A DNA stretch of 10,687 nucleotides, from the NCBI GenBank assembly GCA_013202595.1, contig JABMPV010000061.1, positions 1 to 10,687 of the forward strand, read 5' to 3'. This stretch comes from a bacterium (GTDB lineage: Bacteria > Actinomycetota > Acidimicrobiia > Spongiisociales > UBA11373). The position numbers and the translations under genes are program-made. Positions 6,296 through 10,687 of the stretch are shown here, one piece after another. The number at the start of each line of letters is the position of its first letter. Within the stretch, counting starts at the first letter, position 1. The notes beneath the pieces were generated by a model, which saw only the letters and a list, made by a program, of their open reading frames with translations, ran no database searches and had not been told where the DNA came from.

Positions 6296-6760
6296 ATGCA
6301 CATCGGGGAACTCGCCTCTCTCGCGGCCGTATCGGCCAAGGCCATCCGGTACTACGAGGAAATCGGCGTGTTGCCGGAACCGGTCCGCGCACCAAACGGA
6401 TATCGCGAATACGACACCAACTCGGTCGATCGGCTGCGATTCGTACGCGATGCCCAAGCCTCAGGGCTCAGCCTGGTGGAGATCTCATCGATCCTGGGGT
6501 TGCGCGACAGGGGTGAGTCGACCTGCGATCACGTCGTCGAGTTGCTCGAGAGACACCTGGTGAATCTCGACCGTCAACTGGTGGTGCTGCAGCGGACCCG
6601 GGAGCATCTCGGAGCCCTCACGGCCAGGGCACGGGACCTCGATCCTGCTGAATGCACGGATCCAAACCGATGTCAGACGATCGGGGAGTCCAGGCCGGGA
6701 GAAGCCGGTTCTGCCGGGGCTCACGTGCATCCTCTCTCCAAGAGCGCCCCCCACACGTAG
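6296..6760 (+). CDS. MerR-family heavy-metal-responsive regulator
   Basis: Cytosolic dimeric regulator of 154 residues that distorts promoter DNA when metal binds. The N-terminal winged helix-turn-helix is typical: MHIGELASLAAVSAKAIRYYE and NGYREYD. A long dimer helix (about 78-112) and a C-terminal metal loop follow. Metal-ligand candidates are Cys77 (GESTC), Cys120 (AEC) and Cys126 (NRC). CueR has Ser at the Cys77 position, while ZntR and MerR have Cys there, so the set looks more like divalent-metal sensors. The Cys-x5-Cys loop is shorter than in CueR. The start at 6296 is the family N-terminus; the frame upstream is open but not MerR-like. The gene is divergent from copCD and converges on the ATPase gene with 25 bp between stops. 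Its likely target is the palindrome at 9045-9064. The metal could be Cu/Ag, or Zn, Cd or Pb. Confidence 0.92.
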   Translation: MHIGELASLAAVSAKAIRYYEEIGVLPEPVRAPNGYREYDTNSVDRLRFVRDAQASGLSLVEISSILGLRDRGESTCDHVVELLERHLVNLDRQLVVLQRTREHLGALTARARDLDPAECTDPNRCQTIGESRPGEAGSAGAHVHPLSKSAPHT

Positions 6761-6785
6761 ACGACGCGCCGTATCGGTACCACCG

Positions 6786-8870
6786 TCACGAGATATCGAT
6801 CCGGCGCAGCAGCATCGCGTTGAATGCGACTATCACGGTCGACAGGCTCATGAGCAGAGCCCCGACCGCCGGACTGAGCAGAATCCCCGCAGGTGCCGCC
6901 ACCCCGGCCGCCAGGGGGATCGCAACGGTGTTGTACCCCGTGGCCCATGCCAGGTTCTGGCGCATTTTGCGTGACGTCGCCTTGGAGAGTCGGATCGCCC
7001 GCACCACGTCGGCTGGATCGTCGTCGACGAGCACGAGGTCCGCTGACTCGATGGCGACATTGGTTCCTGCGCCGATGGCGACTCCGAGATCGGCCTCGAG
7101 AAGCGCTGGTGCATCGTTGATCCCATCACCGACGAAACCGACGGGTCCGGCCTCCTTGATCTCGTGGATAATCCGTGCTTTGTCCTGCGGAAGGATTCTT
7201 GCGTAGTAGCGGTCGATACCGAGGTCCTCGGCGACGGTCCGTGCCACCGCCTCCGCATCGCCGGTGATCATGATCGGCACCACACCAATGGCCTGCAGGC
7301 CTCTCACGGCATCTCGCGCCGATTCCCGGACTCGATCCGCAAGACCGATGACGGCCAGGGCCCTGTGGTCATCCATCATCACGATGGCGCTCTCCCCGCG
7401 GCGATCCGCTTCCCTGAGGGCCTCCTCGAGTGGTCCCGGCATCGCCACCCCCAACTCCCGAACCCATTGAGGCCGCCCGACGCGGAGCATCCGCCCGTCG
7501 ACCCGGCCCATCAGACCCTGACCCGGGATCGCCGTGACATCCAGTCCCTGCGGCACGTCGATCGCTCGCTCCCCGGCGGCCTCAGTGATGGCTACGGCGA
7601 GGGGGTGCTCTGAAGCCCGTTCCAGAGCGGCGGCGGCCCCAATGGCCTCGGTCTCCGAAAGTCCACTCACCGTGATTGCGCTGAGCACGAACCGACCCTC
7701 AGTGAGGGTGCCTGTCTTGTCGAAGGCAACGAAGGTCAGGCCTCGCCCGCGCTCGAATGCCTCGCGGTTGCGAACAAGGATCCCGTTGCGGGCAGAAATC
7801 GACGTCGCATTCATGTTGACCAGGGGAATCGCCAGGCCCAATGCATGCGGGCAGGCGATCACCAGGACGGTGACGGCCCGGGAGACCGCAAAGGTGGCCC
7901 CGCTCGATCCGAATGTGAGCCATGCGATCAAGGTCGGCACCGAAACACCGATGGCGATGATGGTCAGCCAGAACGCGGCTCTATCCGCCAGCACCTGAAA
8001 GCGGCTTCGCGAAGCCTGAGCCTCCTCGACCAGACGCATGATCTGGCTCAGCGTCGTGGCGTCGCCCGTCCGCGTGATGACCGCGATCAGCGCACCCTCG
8101 CCGTTGACCGCTCCAGCGACGATCTCATCGCCGGAGGTCTTCGAGACGGGGCGTGACTCTCCGGTGAGGAACGCCTCATTCATGCTCGACGCGCCCTCCA
8201 CGACCTCCCCGTCGACCGCGACCTGTTCGCCGGGACGCACCATGAACCGATCGCCGTCGTTCAGATCTGCGACCGGTACGTCGACGATCGATCCGTCGGC
8301 TTCGACGCGATGGGCGGTATCGGGAACCATCGCAGCGAGATGATCCAGTGCCCGCGACGCCGATTGCACCGATCTCATCTCGACCCAGTGGCCGAGCAAC
8401 ATGACGACGAGCAGCGTCGCCAGTTCCCAGTAGAACGGGTCGCCGTCGAGTCCGAACGTGACGGCGAGGCTGTATCCGTAGGCGACGCTGATCGCCATGG
8501 ATATCAGCGTCATCATCCCGGGTTGCCGCGCCTTGAGTTCGGCAAGCCCGCCTTTCAGGAACACTGATCCGGCATAGAGGAACAGGAACGAGGCAAGGAC
8601 CGGAATCACCCATGTCATACCGGAGAAGGTGACGGAGGCGAAGCCAAACCACTCCTGGATCTGGTCTGAGAAGTAGAGGATCGGAACCGTCACGATCAGG
8701 CTCACCCAGAGCCGATCCCGGAACATCTCCGGGGAGTGGCCCTCATGCTTGTCGTGCCCGCCCGGGCCATGTCCCCCGGAGGAGGTCGATCCTCCGAAGT
8801 GCTCATTGGGCGCTACGTCGGGGTCGGTGGATTGGTGTCGAGAGTGACTGTGGTTGTCGTGCCTGGTCAT
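6786..8870 (-). CDS. copB: CopB-type (P1B-3) copper-translocating ATPase
   Basis: Inner-membrane P-type ATPase of 694 residues that exports copper, classically Cu(II) for this subgroup. The N-terminus has nine His in its first 45 residues instead of a CxxC heavy-metal domain. Key motifs are TGES (236-239), CPH (340-342) in the metal-path helix, DKTGT with phosphorylated Asp384, SEHP (420-423), and GDGINDAP (581-588). The P1B-3 signatures are complete: N639-x6-YN-x4-P652 and P667-x6-MSLST-x5-N684. This separates it from CPC-type CopA. Start: ATG at 8870 with GGAAG 5 nt upstream; the TTG at 8873 is in frame but needless. That ATG overlaps the stop of a 45-codon ORF (TGATG), so translation may be coupled. 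A MerR-type promoter lies about 170 bp upstream. No damage to any catalytic residue is visible. Confidence 0.96.
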   Translation of the reverse strand: MTRHDNHSHSRHQSTDPDVAPNEHFGGSTSSGGHGPGGHDKHEGHSPEMFRDRLWVSLIVTVPILYFSDQIQEWFGFASVTFSGMTWVIPVLASFLFLYAGSVFLKGGLAELKARQPGMMTLISMAISVAYGYSLAVTFGLDGDPFYWELATLLVVMLLGHWVEMRSVQSASRALDHLAAMVPDTAHRVEADGSIVDVPVADLNDGDRFMVRPGEQVAVDGEVVEGASSMNEAFLTGESRPVSKTSGDEIVAGAVNGEGALIAVITRTGDATTLSQIMRLVEEAQASRSRFQVLADRAAFWLTIIAIGVSVPTLIAWLTFGSSGATFAVSRAVTVLVIACPHALGLAIPLVNMNATSISARNGILVRNREAFERGRGLTFVAFDKTGTLTEGRFVLSAITVSGLSETEAIGAAAALERASEHPLAVAITEAAGERAIDVPQGLDVTAIPGQGLMGRVDGRMLRVGRPQWVRELGVAMPGPLEEALREADRRGESAIVMMDDHRALAVIGLADRVRESARDAVRGLQAIGVVPIMITGDAEAVARTVAEDLGIDRYYARILPQDKARIIHEIKEAGPVGFVGDGINDAPALLEADLGVAIGAGTNVAIESADLVLVDDDPADVVRAIRLSKATSRKMRQNLAWATGYNTVAIPLAAGVAAPAGILLSPAVGALLMSLSTVIVAFNAMLLRRIDIS

Positions 8871-9007
8871 CAAAGCTTCCGTCCACTGAGGGAGAAGGCT
8901 GCCGAGGTCCGGCCGGTCGCACCGGCGGTCGCTCGATCGCCGGTGCGGCCTACGCCCGTCCTACATGCTTCACACTGAGCCCCTGCTTCGGGCGTGGTGC
9001 TCCTCAT
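8870..9007 (-). CDS. 45-codon leader ORF with CEAC motif before copB
   Basis: I do not recognise this peptide. It starts MRSTTPEAGAQCEACR and is then rich in Gly, Ala, Thr and Arg, ending SGRKL. There is no signal peptide or membrane helix. Support for translation is contextual. AAGGAGG (9014-9020) lies 6 nt before the ATG, the strongest ribosome site in the window. The predicted mRNA start (about 9030) is some 23 nt upstream, making this the first ORF of the message. Its TGA overlaps the copB ATG as TGATG. Third-position GC is about two thirds, which is uninformative. Two cysteines (Cys12, Cys15) could bind Cu(I) or another thiophilic metal. Roles to consider are a regulatory leader whose translation controls copB, or a small metal-binding protein. 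Cys-containing copper leader genes such as CopL and CruR are known elsewhere; no homology is claimed. Confidence 0.6.
   Translation of the reverse strand: MRSTTPEAGAQCEACRTGVGRTGDRATAGATGRTSAAFSLSGRKL
8915..8950. repeat. Strong 13-bp hairpin inside the copB leader ORF
   Basis: CGCACCGGCG (8918-8927) and CGCCGGTGCG (8938-8947) are perfect inverted copies. Three more pairs outside (one of them G-T) extend the stem to 13 bp with a 10-nt loop. There is no T-run on the minus-strand downstream side, so it is a poor intrinsic terminator. It sits in the middle of the 45-codon ORF, some 45 nt before the copB ATG, where it could influence ribosome or polymerase passage. Confidence 0.6.
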
Positions 9008-9036
9008 CTCAGCCCTCCTTTGGTATCGGAGAGGTC

Positions 9037-9068
9037 ACCCTAAGCCTTCCAGTCGACTGGAAGGTCAA
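9037..9068 (-). promoter_or_regulatory. MerR-type promoter and operator of the copB unit
   Basis: On the minus strand, TTGACC (-35, 9063-9068) and TAGGGT (-10, 9037-9042) are 20 bp apart, longer than the normal 17 and typical of promoters activated by MerR proteins. The spacer region holds the perfect 20-bp palindrome CCTTCCAGTCGACTGGAAGG (9045-9064). The CCTTCC/GGAAGG half-sites match CueR targets such as E. coli copA. The AGTCGACT centre and the 20-bp spacing match the ZntR target at zntA (both recalled from memory). The regulator is most likely the MerR protein at 6296-6760. The site begins 29 bp after the kinase stop codon. Confidence 0.88.
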
Positions 9069-9096
9069 GCACTTTCTTCTCGAATGATCGACCGTG

Positions 9097-10230
9097 TCAG
9101 GACTCATCCCGAATGGGTCTGCCGTCCGCAGAGTCGAGAGGCACGGCGATCAGGAACGTGGAGCCCCGACCCTCGCCTGCCGATTCGGCAGAGATGTTCC
9201 CTCCGTGGAGGCGCACTATCCGGCGGGCGATGGTCAATCCGATTCCGGTACCCCCTGGAGCCTCACGGTCGATTCGATAGAACCGCTCGAAGATGAGCTC
9301 CAGCTGATCCTGAGGAATCCCCCGCCCGGTGTCGGTCACCCGTATCTGCCCCAGCACCCCGATTCTGCTGGAGGTCACCTGTACGGTTCCTCCCCTGGAG
9401 GTGTGGGTGAGCGCGTTGCCCACGACATTGGTGAAGACTTGAGCGAGGCGATCCGAATCTCCCTGGATTCGTAGATTCTCACCCGGGGAGATGATGAGAT
9501 CGACGCCGTTTCCATCGAACTGGGGGCGAAGCCGCGACGCCGCTTCGGCAGCGACCACCTCAAGGTCGAGTGGCCCCACGTTCAGGTCCAGCCTGTTCTC
9601 CTCCGCTCGTGAAAGGAGGCTGAGATCCATGGCAACTCGCTGGAGTCGTGCAGCCTCCCGTGCCGTGGCAGCGTAGATCTCGTCACCGGGTTGCAGCACG
9701 CCGTCGAGCAGCGCCTCCATATACCCCTGAATCGTCGTCAGTGGAGTCCGCAACTCGTGAGCAACCTCGGCGACGAGCCGGACCCGCCGCTCCTCGACTT
9801 CCTCGAGAGCAGCGCCCAGCGAGTTCACGTCGTGGGCCAGTGCAGCGAGTTCGGTCTCGACCGGCACGGGGACCCGCTCTGAGTAGAAGCCGGATGCCAG
9901 CCGCCGGGTCGCCCGCCGCACCCTCTCGATCGGCCGAACCAGTCTCGTGGCTGCAAAACCACTGGCGCCGACTGCAGCGATGCCGCTCACGATCATCGCG
10001 ATAGTGAGAGCTCTATTGAACGAGTCATCGAAGCCTCTGGACAACTCGTCCGACATCACCGATGACATACCGCCCATCATCTGATCCTGTCCCATGTCGC
10101 GGAGATGATCTTCGAAGAAGGAGCCGGCCAGAGACCGGCTGAGCAGGGCGGTAACACCGACTGCGATAACCAGGACCAGGATATGCGACACAATCAGCCG
10201 GAACACGAGGCGGTCTGTGATGCGCCTCAT
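9097..10230 (-). CDS. Sensor histidine kinase with Met-rich sensor loop
   Basis: Membrane histidine kinase of 377 residues, BaeS/CusS-like in layout. Helix 1 (about 11-31) is followed by a short extracytoplasmic segment (32-73), helix 2 (about 74-95), HAMP (about 96-147), the dimerisation/phosphoacceptor domain with His158 in EVAHELRTP, and the catalytic domain. In the latter are the N box (Asn272, GNALTHTS), DTGRGIP (300-306), FERFYR and GGTGIGL (326-332). All catalytic motifs are intact. The sensor segment contains MGQDQMMGGMSSVM (46-59), five Met in 14 residues, which suggests Cu(I) or Ag(I) binding. The ATG at 10230 overlaps the regulator stop codon by 4 nt (ATGA), so the two form one operon with coupled translation. 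The copB promoter lies directly downstream. Target genes cannot be read from here. Confidence 0.94.
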   Translation of the reverse strand: MRRITDRLVFRLIVSHILVLVIAVGVTALLSRSLAGSFFEDHLRDMGQDQMMGGMSSVMSDELSRGFDDSFNRALTIAMIVSGIAAVGASGFAATRLVRPIERVRRATRRLASGFYSERVPVPVETELAALAHDVNSLGAALEEVEERRVRLVAEVAHELRTPLTTIQGYMEALLDGVLQPGDEIYAATAREAARLQRVAMDLSLLSRAEENRLDLNVGPLDLEVVAAEAASRLRPQFDGNGVDLIISPGENLRIQGDSDRLAQVFTNVVGNALTHTSRGGTVQVTSSRIGVLGQIRVTDTGRGIPQDQLELIFERFYRIDREAPGGTGIGLTIARRIVRLHGGNISAESAGEGRGSTFLIAVPLDSADGRPIRDES

Positions 10231-10687
10231 CGCGTCTCAGCCACGAACTTGTAGCCCACCCCTCGCACGGTCCCGATGAACAGCGGATCCGAGGCATCAT
10301 CCCCGAGCGCCTTCCTGACGTTGCCGATATGCACATCGACCACTCGATCGACACCGAAGTAGTCCCACCCCCAGACACGCTGCAGAAGCTGATCCCGTGT
10401 GAACACACGGCGTGGCGACGAGGCCAACGCAGCCAGCAGGTCGAACTCGAGCGTGGTCAGAGTGACAAGAGCGTCATCACGTTTGACCTCACGCCCGGCG
10501 AGATCCACCACGAGACCCTTGAAGTGAAGGATCTCGTCGTCGCCTTCCTCGGGCAAGCGACCCCTGCGCAAGACGGCGCCGATCCTGGCTGAGAGTTCGC
10601 GCGGGCTGAACGGCTTGGTCACGTAGTCGTCGGCACCCACCATCAGGCCGGCCACCCGAGCGACCTCCTCCGTTCGAGCGGTCAGCA
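10227..10687 (-). CDS. OmpR-family response regulator (partial, 5' end missing)
   Basis: Only the last 152 residues are present; the frame is open to the right edge, where the start and the phosphoacceptor Asp would lie. Visible receiver-domain parts are LTARTEE with the conserved Thr, then GADDYVTKPFSPREL with the conserved Lys and the Pro after it. The C-terminal winged helix DNA-binding domain is complete: LTTLEFDLLAAL, RVFTRDQLLQRVWG, DRVVDVHIGNVRKAL and the wing RGVGYKF. It is the cognate partner of the downstream kinase, given the 4-nt gene overlap. The kinase's Met-rich sensor and the nearby copB and copCD suggest a CopR/CusR-like role, but that is inferred from context; OmpR-family sequence alone does not show the signal. 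Confidence 0.95.
   Translation of the reverse strand, partial: LTARTEEVARVAGLMVGADDYVTKPFSPRELSARIGAVLRRGRLPEEGDDEILHFKGLVVDLAGREVKRDDALVTLTTLEFDLLAALASSPRRVFTRDQLLQRVWGWDYFGVDRVVDVHIGNVRKALGDDASDPLFIGTVRGVGYKFVAETR

Noticed and set aside
6064..6345. Open-frame extension upstream of copCD that overlaps the MerR gene
   Set aside because: The signal peptide begins at 6063; the upstream 94 codons show no domain and overlap the MerR coding start on the other strand.
6761..6785. Terminator between the convergent MerR and copB genes
   Set aside because: Only a 4-bp CGGT/ACCG stem is visible in the 25-bp gap; not convincing.
1..10687. tRNA, rRNA, CRISPR, insertion sequence, prophage or defence genes
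   Set aside because: No cloverleaf, repeat-spacer array, transposase-like protein or terminal repeats were found by reading both strands.

Overview
The window reads as chromosomal DNA of a high-GC Actinomycetota member; an Acidimicrobiia-like lineage is possible but not proven. The evidence is GC-rich codon use, frequent GTG starts, TANNNT-type -10 boxes with several probably leaderless genes, and the protein types present. There are no tRNA or rRNA genes, insertion sequences, phage genes or CRISPR arrays. Nine genes have a clear family assignment, and one 45-codon gene appears to have been missed by length-based gene calling.

Layout. Bases 72-3422 hold housekeeping and accessory metabolism. 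On the minus strand are an arylamine N-acetyltransferase and a metallo-beta-lactamase protein with two rhodanese domains. Divergent from the latter, on the plus strand, is a stand-alone homocysteine S-methyltransferase-type protein. Bases 3520-4507 hold two divergent single-heme c-type cytochromes, one membrane-anchored by a helix and one a lipoprotein. They share a 73-bp promoter region with a perfect 9-bp inverted repeat. Bases 4564-10687 form a metal (mainly copper) homeostasis block. It contains a CopC-CopD fusion, a divergent MerR-family metal sensor, a CopB-type (P1B-3) ATPase, a MerR-type promoter, and an OmpR-family regulator plus sensor kinase that runs off the right edge.

How it may work. 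The ATPase would export copper across the cytoplasmic membrane. CopC-CopD would bind and move copper on the outer face. The kinase carries a methionine-rich extracytoplasmic loop suited to sensing Cu(I) or Ag(I) outside the membrane. The MerR protein would sense cytoplasmic metal and act on the 20-bp perfect palindrome upstream of the ATPase gene. The cytochromes suggest redox activity at the membrane surface, but their link to copper rests on proximity only.

The most notable observation lies between that promoter and the ATPase gene. A 45-codon ORF with a near-perfect ribosome binding site and a CEAC motif ends in a TGATG overlap with the ATPase start. It encloses a 13-bp hairpin. This looks like a translationally coupled metal-responsive leader peptide or a small metal-binding protein, and I do not recognise it as a known family.
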